Source: CAYLYU01 sp964501925 (GTDB lineage Bacteria; Pseudomonadota; Zetaproteobacteria; Mariprofundales; Mariprofundaceae). Taken from it: 17,728 bases of DNA. The position numbers and the translations under genes are program-made. The notes below the pieces were generated by a model. That model was given only the letters and a program-made list of their open reading frames with translations. It had not been told where the DNA came from and searched no databases. Shown here piece after piece: positions 6,220 through 14,088 of the stretch. How positions within the stretch are numbered: the first letter of the stretch is position 1; each line of letters opens with the position of its first letter. The DNA lies in contig CAZCTM010000034.1 in NCBI GenBank assembly GCA_964501925.1, forward strand, positions 1 to 17,728, in the 5' to 3' direction.

Positions 6220-7668
6220 TTAAAGTGTTTCACCAATTTTGACGATTTTCATCGTATTGGTAGCGCCTGCATGCCCCATGGGCGTGCCCAGGGTCATCAC
6301 TACCAGATCTCCGGGCCTGACCAGCCCGTCCTTCAGCATGAGTTCGATCACCTCCCTGGTTGCCCTCGGTGCATCGGTTTCACCATAGTCTGCCCTGATA
6401 TGTCTGGGAATGACATTGCGGTAAAGGGTAACCTTGCCCAACGTGGCCTCCTCCGGTGTCAGGGCATAGATGGGTACCTTTGAAAGGTATCTGGACATAT
6501 ACAGTACAGTGCTCCCGCTCTGAGTAAAGGCGGCAATGGCCTTGATGGGCATGTTGTTTGCCGTATCCATGGCCGAGCGGGCAATGGATTCATCAACCTT
6601 CAGTTTCCTTTCGTGATGTCTTCTGCGTACACGCTGGGCGAAGATATGCTGTTTCTCGGATTCCACACAGGTTCTGTGGATGGCCTTGACGGCCTCGATC
6701 GGGTATTTCCCGGAGGCTGTTTCCGCTGAAAGCATCACGGCATCCGTGCCGTTCTCCACGGAGTTGGCAACATCCGATATCTCCGCACGTGTCGGAATCG
6801 GGCTGTTGATCATCGATTCAAGCATTTGCGTAGCAACAATCACGGGACAGTTGTATTTGGGAGCCTCGCGCAGGATCAGACTCTGCACCGGCGGAACGGC
6901 TGCATCCCCGATCTCCACCCCGAGATCGCCCCGCGCCACCATTACCGCGTCGGATGCATCCAGGATCTCCTTCAGGTTTTTGACCGCCTCGGCCCTCTCG
7001 ATCTTGGCAATGATGCCGGCATGCCCTCCCGCTTCACGAACTAGGCGTCTGGCTTCCGCCACATCTTTCGCCGAACGGGGAAAGGAGATGGCGACATAAT
7101 CCGCTCCGAGCTTGACTGCGGTAATGATGTCAGTCCGGTCCTTTTCCGTTAGCGCCTCTGCCGACAGGCCGCCACCGAAGCGGTTGATACCCTTGTTGTT
7201 GGAAAGCTCACCGCCACGAACCACATTGCAGATGATTTCCGTTCCCCTGATCTGTTCGACATCAAGCATCAGAAGGCCGTCATTCAGCAGCAGGCGGTCA
7301 CCGGGTTTTACGTCAAAGACCAGCGCCTTGTAGGTAATGCCAACCCGTTCATCAGTGCCGGCTTCCAGATCAAGGGACGCATCAAGAATAAATTTCTGAC
7401 CGTCGATCAGCTCCGTTTTTCCCTGCCTGAACTTGCCGATGCGAATCTTTGGGCCCTGCAGGTCCACAAGCACTCCCACAGCCAGTCCCCGCTCGGCCGC
7501 AAGGGATCTGACCAGTTTTGCCCGTGCGATGTGATCCTCGGCTGTGCCGTGTGAGAAATTCAGACGAACAACGTTGACGCCGGACTCGATGAGCCCTTCA
7601 AGGACCTCACGGGTTTCGGAGGCCGGTCCAAGGGTTGCGACGATTTTTGTGCGGCGGAAATTGATCAC
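6220..7668 (-). CDS. pyk: Pyruvate kinase
   Basis: This 482-residue enzyme converts phosphoenolpyruvate and ADP to pyruvate and ATP. All family blocks are present: KIVATLGPAS (8-17), RLNFSHG (35-41), the catalytic-lysine motif IIAKIERAEA (K222, E224), ARGDLGVE (D248) and ATQMLESMI (279-287), followed by the regulatory C-terminal domain. The SNNKGINRFGGGLSAEALTEKD block resembles proteobacterial PykA. The start is GTG 7668, which overlaps the pgk stop as GTGA; no other start fits, because the conserved N-terminus begins at residue 5. The overlap implies translational coupling to pgk. In an autotroph this enzyme connects CBB output (via 3-phosphoglycerate) to pyruvate and acetyl-CoA. I cannot tell from sequence which effectors control it. 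Confidence 0.95.
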   Translation of the reverse strand: MINFRRTKIVATLGPASETREVLEGLIESGVNVVRLNFSHGTAEDHIARAKLVRSLAAERGLAVGVLVDLQGPKIRIGKFRQGKTELIDGQKFILDASLDLEAGTDERVGITYKALVFDVKPGDRLLLNDGLLMLDVEQIRGTEIICNVVRGGELSNNKGINRFGGGLSAEALTEKDRTDIITAVKLGADYVAISFPRSAKDVAEARRLVREAGGHAGIIAKIERAEAVKNLKEILDASDAVMVARGDLGVEIGDAAVPPVQSLILREAPKYNCPVIVATQMLESMINSPIPTRAEISDVANSVENGTDAVMLSAETASGKYPIEAVKAIHRTCVESEKQHIFAQRVRRRHHERKLKVDESIARSAMDTANNMPIKAIAAFTQSGSTVLYMSRYLSKVPIYALTPEEATLGKVTLYRNVIPRHIRADYGETDAPRATREVIELMLKDGLVRPGDLVVMTLGTPMGHAGATNTMKIVKIGETL

Positions 7669-8846
7669 TTCGAGGCACGTTCCTCGAGCATGGCCACGGC
7701 CGGCAGTTTTTTCCCTTCAAGGAATTCGAGGAAAGCGCCCCCGCCGGTCGAAATGTAGGAAATCCGGTCCGCTATGCCGTATTTGTCCACGGCAGCCAGA
7801 GTGTCTCCGCCTCCGGCGATGGAAAAGGCGTCCGATTCCGCGATGGCCATGGCGATGGCCCTTGTCCCCTCACCAAACTGATCAAACTCGAAGACACCCA
7901 CCGGCCCATTCCAGACGATCGTGCCCGCCTTCTTCAGTATGTCGGCCAGGGCGGCTGCTGAATCCGGACCGATATCAAAGATCATGTCATCATCATCGAC
8001 ATCCTTCACATCTTTCAGTGTTGCCCTGGCAGTGGGGGAGAACTCCTTGCCGCAGACCACATCCGTCGGAACGGGAATCTCCCCCCCGCGAGCCTCCGCG
8101 GCTGCCGTGAGGCTTTTGCAGGTATCAACCAGATCCGGCTCGTAAAGCGATTTCCCGACGTTGTAACCGGCCGCGGCGATGAAGGTATTGGCGATACCGC
8201 CTCCCACGACCAGCTCATCCACAACCTTCGAGAGGGATTCCAGCACGGTCAGCTTTGTAGAGACCTTTGAGCCGCCGACAATGGCAACCATGGGGCGGGC
8301 CGGATTGTCCAGGGCCTTTCCCAGGGCCTCCAGTTCACCTGCCAGAAGAGGACCGGCACAGGCGACGGGAGCGTAGACGCCTGCACCGTGAGTGGAAGCC
8401 TGGGCGCGATGCGCGGTACCGAATGCGTCCATGACATAGACATCACACAGTGCTGCATACCGCCTTGCCAGCTGTTCATCGTTCTTTTTCTCACCCTTGT
8501 TGAAGCGCACGTTCTCCAGAAGAACCACTTCACCCTCACCGACTTCCACATTCCCATCCAGGTAATCCTTGACCAGCCTGACCTCCTGACCTAGCAGCCT
8601 GCCCATATGGTCGGCCACGGGGGCCAGTGAATACTGGTCTTCCGGCTGACCCTCGGTAGGACGGCCAAGATGGGACATGATCATGACCCTTGCCCCCGCC
8701 TTAATGCAGTGTTCGATTGTCGGAAGAGATGCACGAATACGCTTGTCGGATGCAACCTTCCCGTCCTTGATCGGCACATTGAGGTCCTGCCGTATGAGGA
8801 CACGTTTGCCCGCAAGATCGAGATCGGTCATTTTGATTACAGACAT
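7665..8846 (-). CDS. pgk: Phosphoglycerate kinase
   Basis: This 393-residue enzyme phosphorylates 3-phosphoglycerate to 1,3-bisphosphoglycerate with ATP in the CBB direction, or runs in reverse in glycolysis. Typical motifs are RVLIRQDLNVP, SHLGRP, LLENVRF, DAFGTAHRA, GGSKVSTK, the NGPVGVFE nucleotide region and the C-terminal AGGGDTLAA phosphate loop. Length is normal for bacterial Pgk. Start ATG 8846 has AGGAG seven bases upstream. Its TGA overlaps the GTG start of pyk. The gene lies 107 bases downstream of gap in the same direction, and that spacer carries an inverted repeat (8913-8949). Confidence 0.96.
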   Translation of the reverse strand: MSVIKMTDLDLAGKRVLIRQDLNVPIKDGKVASDKRIRASLPTIEHCIKAGARVMIMSHLGRPTEGQPEDQYSLAPVADHMGRLLGQEVRLVKDYLDGNVEVGEGEVVLLENVRFNKGEKKNDEQLARRYAALCDVYVMDAFGTAHRAQASTHGAGVYAPVACAGPLLAGELEALGKALDNPARPMVAIVGGSKVSTKLTVLESLSKVVDELVVGGGIANTFIAAAGYNVGKSLYEPDLVDTCKSLTAAAEARGGEIPVPTDVVCGKEFSPTARATLKDVKDVDDDDMIFDIGPDSAAALADILKKAGTIVWNGPVGVFEFDQFGEGTRAIAMAIAESDAFSIAGGGDTLAAVDKYGIADRISYISTGGGAFLEFLEGKKLPAVAMLEERASK

Positions 8847-8912
8847 GGGATTCTCCTGTGAAAGATTAAGCGATGGAATTGAAAAAGGTCGAGGGAGACG
8901 GAAGGCACAGTC

Positions 8913-8949
8913 GAATCATACCATGCCCTCCGCCTGCCCCGGATGATTC
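8913..8949. repeat. Inverted repeat in the gap-pgk spacer
   Basis: GAATCAT (8913-8919) and ATGATTC (8943-8949) are a perfect 7-bp inverted repeat with a 23-base GC-rich spacer, directly after the gap stop codon. There is no T run on the minus strand, so it is more likely an mRNA processing or stability hairpin, or a protein site, than a terminator. The evidence is thin. Confidence 0.3.
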
Positions 8950-8953
8950 AGAC

Positions 8954-9952
8954 CTACTGGGCTACGTGGCGCACCATGTTCATCATGTTGCAGGTGTAGC
9001 CGTACTCATTGTCATACCAGGACACGACCTTGACGAAGGTGGAATCCAGCATGATTCCTGCTCCGGCATCAAAGGTGGACGGCTCTTTCACACCACGGAA
9101 ATCGGTGGAGACCACTTTTTCCTCGGTATATGCCAGAACCCCATTGAGTTCACCTTCCGAGGCTGCTTTCATGGCAGCACAGATATCGTCGTAGGTGGTG
9201 TCATTGTTCAGCTCGGCGGTCAGGTCCACCACGGAGACATCAGAGGCCGGTATGCGGAAGGCCATGCCGGTCAACTTCCCGTTCAGATCGGGCAGGACCT
9301 TGCCAACTGCCTTGGCGGCACCGGTGGAGGACGGAATGATGTTTTCAAGGATGCCGCGGCCACCACGCCAGTCCTTCATGGAAGGTCCGTCCACCGTCTT
9401 CTGGGTTGCCGTAGCGGCATGGACTGTCGTCATCAGACCGCGTTTGATCCCAAAATTGTCATTCAGAACCTTGGCGATGGGGGCCAGACAGTTGGTTGTG
9501 CAGGAGGCTGCCGAGATAATGGCCTGCCCATTGTAGTCGTTGTGATTGACACCATAGACAAACATGGGGGTGGCGTCCTTGGATGGAGCGCTCTGGACAA
9601 CCTTCTTGGCGCCGGCCTCAAGATGCTTCCGGCAGGTTTCCTCGGTCAGGAAGAGGCCGGTGCACTCAAGCACGAGATCGACATCGATCGCATCCCATTT
9701 CAGATTGGCCGGATCACGTTCAGCTGTCAGACGGACTTCCCTGCCATTGACGACCAGGTTGCTCCCCGTCACCGAAATATCACCCTGAAACCGGCCATGG
9801 ACAGAATCATATTTCAGCATGTATGCCAGATAATCCGGCTCCAGGAGATCGTTGATACCGACAACCTCCATACCCGGAAAATCCTTTGAAATGGCGCGGA
9901 ATGCCATGCGGCCAATGCGGCCAAACCCGTTGATACCAATTTTGATAGTCAT
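8954..9952 (-). CDS. gap: Type I glyceraldehyde-3-phosphate dehydrogenase
   Basis: This 332-residue enzyme interconverts glyceraldehyde-3-phosphate and 1,3-bisphosphoglycerate. Signatures are the NAD-binding GINGFGRIGR, the catalytic C151 in SAASCTTNCLAP, and H178 in TTVHAATATQ. The protein closely resembles E. coli GapA through most of its length, for example WRGGRG..NIIPSSTGAAKAVGKVLP. D35 in GINDLL, at the end of the second beta strand, is the usual mark of NAD rather than NADP preference; an NADH-linked reduction in the CBB cycle is common in sulfur oxidisers. A clear GAGAGGAGAG ribosome-binding site precedes ATG 9952. Only 30 bases separate it from tkt, so the two are very probably co-transcribed. 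Confidence 0.96.
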   Translation of the reverse strand: MTIKIGINGFGRIGRMAFRAISKDFPGMEVVGINDLLEPDYLAYMLKYDSVHGRFQGDISVTGSNLVVNGREVRLTAERDPANLKWDAIDVDLVLECTGLFLTEETCRKHLEAGAKKVVQSAPSKDATPMFVYGVNHNDYNGQAIISAASCTTNCLAPIAKVLNDNFGIKRGLMTTVHAATATQKTVDGPSMKDWRGGRGILENIIPSSTGAAKAVGKVLPDLNGKLTGMAFRIPASDVSVVDLTAELNNDTTYDDICAAMKAASEGELNGVLAYTEEKVVSTDFRGVKEPSTFDAGAGIMLDSTFVKVVSWYDNEYGYTCNMMNMVRHVAQ

Positions 9953-9982
9953 ATTTCTCTCCTCTCGGTCTTTTTCTTGTTG

Positions 9983-11992
9983 TTAGGCTACTTCATTTAC
10001 GGCTGCCACAACTGCCTCGGTTGTGATGCCAAATTCCTTGAACAGCTCGCCGGCCGGCGCGGATTCACCAAAGCGGTCGATACCGATCACCTTGCCATTC
10101 AGGCCAACGTACTTGTACCAGTAGGCGGTTACGCCTGCCTCAACCGCTACGCGCCTGGTCACGGAAGACGGAAGCACGCTTTCCTTGTAGGCCTCATCCT
10201 GTGTGTCGAATTCCTCGGGACAAGGCATGGAGACGACTCGAACCCGTTTGCCCTGCCTGACCAGCTCGGCCTGGGCGGCCAGGGCCAGATGAACTTCCGA
10301 TCCCGTGGCAATGATAATGGCATCTGGTTCGTTGCCGCATTCCTCGCAGCAGGAAAGCACGTAGCCACCACGCGAGATATTCTCCACCTGCTCGTCGGAA
10401 TAGTCATTGCAGGGCAGACCCTGACGGGTAAAGACCAGACTTGTCGGCCCGTTCTTCCGCTCGATGGCGGCCTTCCAGGCCACAGCAGACTCGACCGCGT
10501 CGCATGGCCGCCAGGTTCGCATGTTCGGGACAACGCGCAGGCTGGTAATCTGCTCGACAGGTTGATGGGTTGGGCCATCCTCGCCCAGTCCGATGGAATC
10601 ATGCGTGTAGACAAAAATCGTGGGGATTTTCATGAGTGCTGCCATGCGCAAGGCATTGCGAGCGTATTCCATGAACATGAGGAAGGTGCCGCCAAAGGGA
10701 ATAATGCCTCCATGAAGGGTCATGCCGTTCATGGCTGCAGACATGCCAAACTCGCGAACACCCCAGTGAACGTAATTGGCATCGCGCCTGTTCTTGGAGA
10801 AGGCAACGGCCGCCGGCCACTTCGTGTTGTTGGACGGGGCCAGATCCGCCGATCCGCCCACCAGTTCCGGCAGGGCCTCGGCAATCGTGGCGATGGTCTT
10901 GCCCGAGGCGACACGGGTCGCCCAGCTTGGCTTTTCCTCCCGCAGTTCACTGATCCAGCCTTTGATGGTCGGCTCCCAGCCGGCCGGAAGCTCTCCCTTC
11001 ATTCGGCGTTCAAACTCCGCCGCCAGATCCGGATGTTCCGCTCGATAGGCCTCAAACCGGTCCTGCCATTCCTTCTCCGCCTTGGCCCCTTTTTCCCTGG
11101 CATCCCAGCCGGCGTAGACGTCTTCGGGAATGTGGAAGGGTGGGTGGCTCCAGCCGAGTTCCTTGCGAACAAGTTCACACTCATCCTCCCCCAGGGCCGC
11201 GCCATGGCAGTCATGGCTGCCCGCCTTGTTGGGCGAGCCGTACCCGATGATGGTCTTGCAGCAGATCATGGTCGGCCGGTTTGGTTCAGATCTCGCCGTT
11301 TCGATGGCCTGCTTGATCTCTTCGGCGTCATGGCCGTTGACATTGGGGATCACTTGCCAGCCATAGGCCTCAAACCTCTTTGGTGTATCATCCGTAAACC
11401 AGCCCTCAACCTCACCGTCAATGGAAATGCCGTTGTCATCATAAAAACAGATCAGCTTGCCCAGCCCAAGGGTTCCAGCCAGTGAACACGCCTCGTGCGA
11501 GATGCCTTCCATGAGGCAGCCATCACCCAGGAACACGTAGGTATAATGATCGACAATGTCGTGACCGGGCTTGTTAAAGTGGCCTGCGAGCATGGCCTCC
11601 GCAATCGCAAGACCCACTGCATTAGTGATGCCCTGACCCAGGGGTCCGGTCGTGGTCTCAACGCCGGGGGCGTAGCCGTATTCAGGGTGACCGGGGGTCT
11701 TCGAGTGCAACTGGCGGAAGCGTTTGATTTCATCCATCGGCAGGTCATATCCAGACAGATGGAGCAGGGAATAAATGAGCATTGAACCGTGACCATTGGA
11801 AAGAACAAAGCGATCCCGGTCCACCCATTTTGGATTTCCCGGGTTGTGCTTCAGATAGTCGTTCCACAGCACCTCGGCGATGTCCGCCATGCCCATGGGC
11901 GCGCCCGGATGACCGGAATTTGCTTTCTGCACGGCATCCATGGAGAGGACTCGCACGGCATTGGCGAGATATTTACGGTTTGAATTACTCAT
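9983..11992 (-). CDS. tkt: Transketolase
   Basis: This 669-residue thiamine-diphosphate enzyme moves two-carbon units between sugar phosphates and regenerates pentose phosphates in the CBB and pentose phosphate pathways. Conserved features are SGHPGAPMG (H28), GPLGQG (~116-121), the ThDP/metal motif GDGCLMEG (156-163) with DDNGISIDG (185-193), and the catalytic glutamate E414 in VREFGMSAAMNG. The C-terminal domain is complete. Length and register are close to E. coli TktA. ATG 11992 follows an AAGGGGA ribosome-binding site. The 126-base AT-rich spacer upstream (11993-12118) is the most likely internal promoter or control region of the cluster. Confidence 0.96.
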   Translation of the reverse strand: MSNSNRKYLANAVRVLSMDAVQKANSGHPGAPMGMADIAEVLWNDYLKHNPGNPKWVDRDRFVLSNGHGSMLIYSLLHLSGYDLPMDEIKRFRQLHSKTPGHPEYGYAPGVETTTGPLGQGITNAVGLAIAEAMLAGHFNKPGHDIVDHYTYVFLGDGCLMEGISHEACSLAGTLGLGKLICFYDDNGISIDGEVEGWFTDDTPKRFEAYGWQVIPNVNGHDAEEIKQAIETARSEPNRPTMICCKTIIGYGSPNKAGSHDCHGAALGEDECELVRKELGWSHPPFHIPEDVYAGWDAREKGAKAEKEWQDRFEAYRAEHPDLAAEFERRMKGELPAGWEPTIKGWISELREEKPSWATRVASGKTIATIAEALPELVGGSADLAPSNNTKWPAAVAFSKNRRDANYVHWGVREFGMSAAMNGMTLHGGIIPFGGTFLMFMEYARNALRMAALMKIPTIFVYTHDSIGLGEDGPTHQPVEQITSLRVVPNMRTWRPCDAVESAVAWKAAIERKNGPTSLVFTRQGLPCNDYSDEQVENISRGGYVLSCCEECGNEPDAIIIATGSEVHLALAAQAELVRQGKRVRVVSMPCPEEFDTQDEAYKESVLPSSVTRRVAVEAGVTAYWYKYVGLNGKVIGIDRFGESAPAGELFKEFGITTEAVVAAVNEVA

Positions 11993-12118
11993 GTGTGATC
12001 CCCTTAAAAATATAATGTTTACTCAAAAATCGGCGAAATATACTTGAAATGCGTATAATTTTTTAATCAATACTTGTTATGTCGCCCATAAATTTATTTA
12101 TATCGGTCTTGCCCACGC
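11993..12118 (-). promoter_or_regulatory. AT-rich spacer between glpX and tkt, probable regulatory region
   Basis: This spacer is much more AT-rich than anything else in the window and holds a perfect 10-bp palindrome, ATAAATTTAT (12088-12097), plus several TATA-like strings. I could not find a -35/-10 pair with good spacing on the minus strand. In CBB operons such spacers often carry LysR-type CbbR sites (T-N11-A cores), but I cannot assign one here with confidence. Confidence 0.4.
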
Positions 12119-13075
12119 CTAGTCCACGTGGACGGTGGTGACCACACGGCGGATGTTTCCAACGGAAGAGGAAAGCACCACGGTATCGGTGGTCATGTAC
12201 CGTCCTCCCTCATCATGTCCGATTTTCACGTGGTGGACATACGCACCGGAGGTGAGTCCCGTAGCAATAAACAGGACATCGTCACTGGTAACCAGTTCGT
12301 CACGTTCAAGAATACGCTTGGTATCCACACCCGCCTTCCTGCAAAGCTCGATCTCAAAATCCTTCTGTGGTGCCATCCGGCCGAACATCTCCGCCCCCAT
12401 GGCGCGGGCCGCGCAGGCCGTGACGATTCCCTCAGGTGTGCCGCCTATGCCGAACAGGGCGTCAACACCCATGTTCAGAATGGCCTGGATGGCGCCATTC
12501 ACATCACCGTCCGTGGCCAGACGGACCTTGGCTCCACAGGCATAGACCTGCCGGATCAGGTCCTGGTGCCTGGGTTTGTCCAGGATAAACACCTTGACCT
12601 CTTCAATGCTTTTCCCCATGGCCCGGGCAAGCTGTTGCAATCTCTCTGCCACAGGGGCTTCGGGATCGATCTTGCCGCGCGCAGCCTTCGGGTAGACCTG
12701 CTTGTCCATGTAAAAACAGTCACCTGGCCGATACATGCATCCTTCGGGGGCTGCGGCCAGCGTGCAGACGGAACCCGGCATATCCTTGGCAAACAGGTTG
12801 GTTCCCTCAATCGGGTCAACGGCGATATCCACGCCGATGCCTTCACCCGTCCCCACCTTCTCGCCGTCATACAGGGCCGGGGCTTCATCCTTGGCGCCTT
12901 CACCGATCACGATGGTGCCACGCATGGGCACTTCATTGATCCTGGCACGCATGGCATCGACCGCGAGGCCATCGCCTTCATCTTTACGGCCGGAACCGAT
13001 ATAAGGTGCGCAGGCACGGGATGCCGCCTCACAAACTTCGACTAAAGCAATCTTCAGATCACTTACTTCGGACAT
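12119..13075 (-). CDS. glpX: Class II fructose-1,6-bisphosphatase, GlpX type
   Basis: This 318-residue enzyme hydrolyses fructose-1,6-bisphosphate to fructose-6-phosphate. In several autotrophs GlpX-type enzymes also act on sedoheptulose-1,7-bisphosphate, so it could supply both CBB phosphatase steps. The metal-binding residues line up with E. coli GlpX at an offset of two: D35 (EGDG), E59 (VIGEG), D87 and E90 in VDPIEGT. Other family blocks are ATDGDVNGAI and GIGGTPEGIVTA. The start ATG 13075 has a GGGGAGG ribosome-binding site a few bases upstream. It lies 107 bases after the IMPase-family gene and upstream of tkt in the same direction. The last codons form a 12-bp palindrome, GTCCACGTGGAC (12123-12134), which may be chance because it encodes the VHVD end. 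Confidence 0.94.
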   Translation of the reverse strand: MSEVSDLKIALVEVCEAASRACAPYIGSGRKDEGDGLAVDAMRARINEVPMRGTIVIGEGAKDEAPALYDGEKVGTGEGIGVDIAVDPIEGTNLFAKDMPGSVCTLAAAPEGCMYRPGDCFYMDKQVYPKAARGKIDPEAPVAERLQQLARAMGKSIEEVKVFILDKPRHQDLIRQVYACGAKVRLATDGDVNGAIQAILNMGVDALFGIGGTPEGIVTACAARAMGAEMFGRMAPQKDFEIELCRKAGVDTKRILERDELVTSDDVLFIATGLTSGAYVHHVKIGHDEGGRYMTTDTVVLSSSVGNIRRVVTTVHVD

Positions 13076-13183
13076 ACGCCTCCCCCCAGAAGGTGCGTTT
13101 GAAATGGATAATTAAGCCAATTTTTGTGCGGTTGCATCCTAGCGACTTTTCCTTTGCATGGCGAGACCCAAGAAGGGTTTGCC

Positions 13184-13981
13184 TCAGCAGGACATGCAAG
13201 CGGATTCCGGAAGAAGGCCTGTCAACTGCCGATGAACCTCCTTGTTGGCGCTGGCGAGGATCGAACTCTTCATCCGAACCTGTTCAAGGGGATCACCGCC
13301 GGTAAAGTCACTGACAACTGCACCTGCTTCCCGGGCAAGCAGGGCACCCGCGGCAAAGTCCCAGAGCTTTTCCCCGCCATGGATAATGAATTGTGCCCGA
13401 CCTGCAGCCAGCCAGGACCATTCAAGTGCACAACTGCCAATGTTCCTCTGACTGCGATAAAACCTGCCCGTCACCAGCGTCTTCGCCAGAGATGGTTCCA
13501 GACGCTTGAAGTCAATGAAACCCACGGATGCCTGCAGACGATTTTCGGTTGATGTGCGCAGGGGCATGCCGTTCAGCCATGCACCCCGCTGGCGCCAGCC
13601 ATAGAAGGACTCCCCCCTGACGGGATCGTGAATGGCAGCCATGATCGGTTTGCCTTCTTCAATCAGGGCCAGGGAAATGGAAAAGACGGGGAAGGTGGTG
13701 GCGAAATTGCTGGTCCCATCGAGCGGGTCGAGACACCAGTATCGTCCGCCGTTCTTCAGGCAATCCCGCTGTTCCTCGGCGGTCATTTCCTCGCTAAGGA
13801 AGCCAGTGGTATCACCTGGCTGTTTCAGTCCTTTCTGGATGAATGTTTCACAGGCAAGATCTACTTCAGTAATGACGGAACCATCAAGTTTGGTCTCGAT
13901 GGAACGCAGTTTCTTCCACGTGGGAAGCACGATCCGCTTTCCCGCCTCCTCCAGCAGTCTGACGACGTCCTTCATCTCCAC
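13184..13981 (-). CDS. Inositol monophosphatase-family phosphatase (IMPase/FBPase-like)
   Basis: This 265-residue Mg-dependent sugar-phosphate phosphatase has the complete family metal site: E64-E65 (LSEE), D85-P-L-D88-G-T (WCLDPLDGTSNF) and D208 in LWDFAAGALL. Relatives dephosphorylate inositol-1-phosphate, fructose-1,6-bisphosphate, PAP or histidinol phosphate, and motifs alone do not separate them. Placed directly upstream of glpX it could act on CBB bisphosphates. With an inositol-1-phosphate synthase 12 kb away it could also be the inositol phosphatase. The start is GTG 13981, because AGGAGGT (13988-13994 on the opposite strand) is 6 bases upstream; the ATG two codons in (13975) would have 12 bases of spacing. 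It is the first gene of the leftward cluster and is divergent from the phosphofructokinase gene. Confidence 0.9.
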   Translation of the reverse strand: MEMKDVVRLLEEAGKRIVLPTWKKLRSIETKLDGSVITEVDLACETFIQKGLKQPGDTTGFLSEEMTAEEQRDCLKNGGRYWCLDPLDGTSNFATTFPVFSISLALIEEGKPIMAAIHDPVRGESFYGWRQRGAWLNGMPLRTSTENRLQASVGFIDFKRLEPSLAKTLVTGRFYRSQRNIGSCALEWSWLAAGRAQFIIHGGEKLWDFAAGALLAREAGAVVSDFTGGDPLEQVRMKSSILASANKEVHRQLTGLLPESACMSC

Positions 13982-13987
13982 AAGCCC

Positions 13988-13994
13988 ACCTCCT
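13988..13994 (-). promoter_or_regulatory. Shine-Dalgarno site favouring the GTG start of the IMPase-family gene
   Basis: AGGAGGT on the minus strand lies 6 bases before GTG 13981 and 12 bases before ATG 13975. The spacing supports GTG. Confidence 0.6.
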
Positions 13995-14040
13995 CGCCGC
14001 CCACACTAAACAAAGGCGGAGAAAAAATCGATGCAGGCGC

Positions 14041-14046
14041 TATAAT
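14041..14046 (+). promoter_or_regulatory. Consensus -10 element of the phosphofructokinase promoter
   Basis: A perfect TATAAT lies 42 bases before ATG 14089, in the 107-base divergent spacer. No good TTGACA-like -35 is found 16-18 bases upstream (the sequence there is GGAGAA-like), so the promoter may need an activator or use other contacts. The leader would be about 36 nt. Confidence 0.5.
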
Positions 14047-14088
14047 GGGCGGGGATCAAATTCATTTCGTAACTTGCAGGAGGAGAAC

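Noticed and set aside
8873..9889. A 338-codon open frame on the + strand opposite gap
   Set aside because: It is the antisense shadow of a GapA-like gene; no ribosome-binding site or family motif supports it.
9977..11485. A 502-codon open frame on the + strand opposite transketolase
   Set aside because: It is antisense to a fully conserved tkt, has no recognisable domain, and is explained by the GC-rich codon usage of the real gene.
12123..12134. Perfect 12-bp palindrome GTCCACGTGGAC at the 3' end of glpX
   Set aside because: It encodes the conserved-looking VHVD end of the protein, so it is probably coincidental.
12128..13045. A 305-codon open frame on the + strand opposite glpX
   Set aside because: It is the antisense shadow of a gene whose metal ligands align with E. 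coli GlpX.
13165..13180. Small inverted repeat ACCC-N5-GGGT between the IMPase-family gene and glpX
   Set aside because: A 4-bp stem is too short to call a terminator, and the two genes look co-directional and probably co-transcribed.
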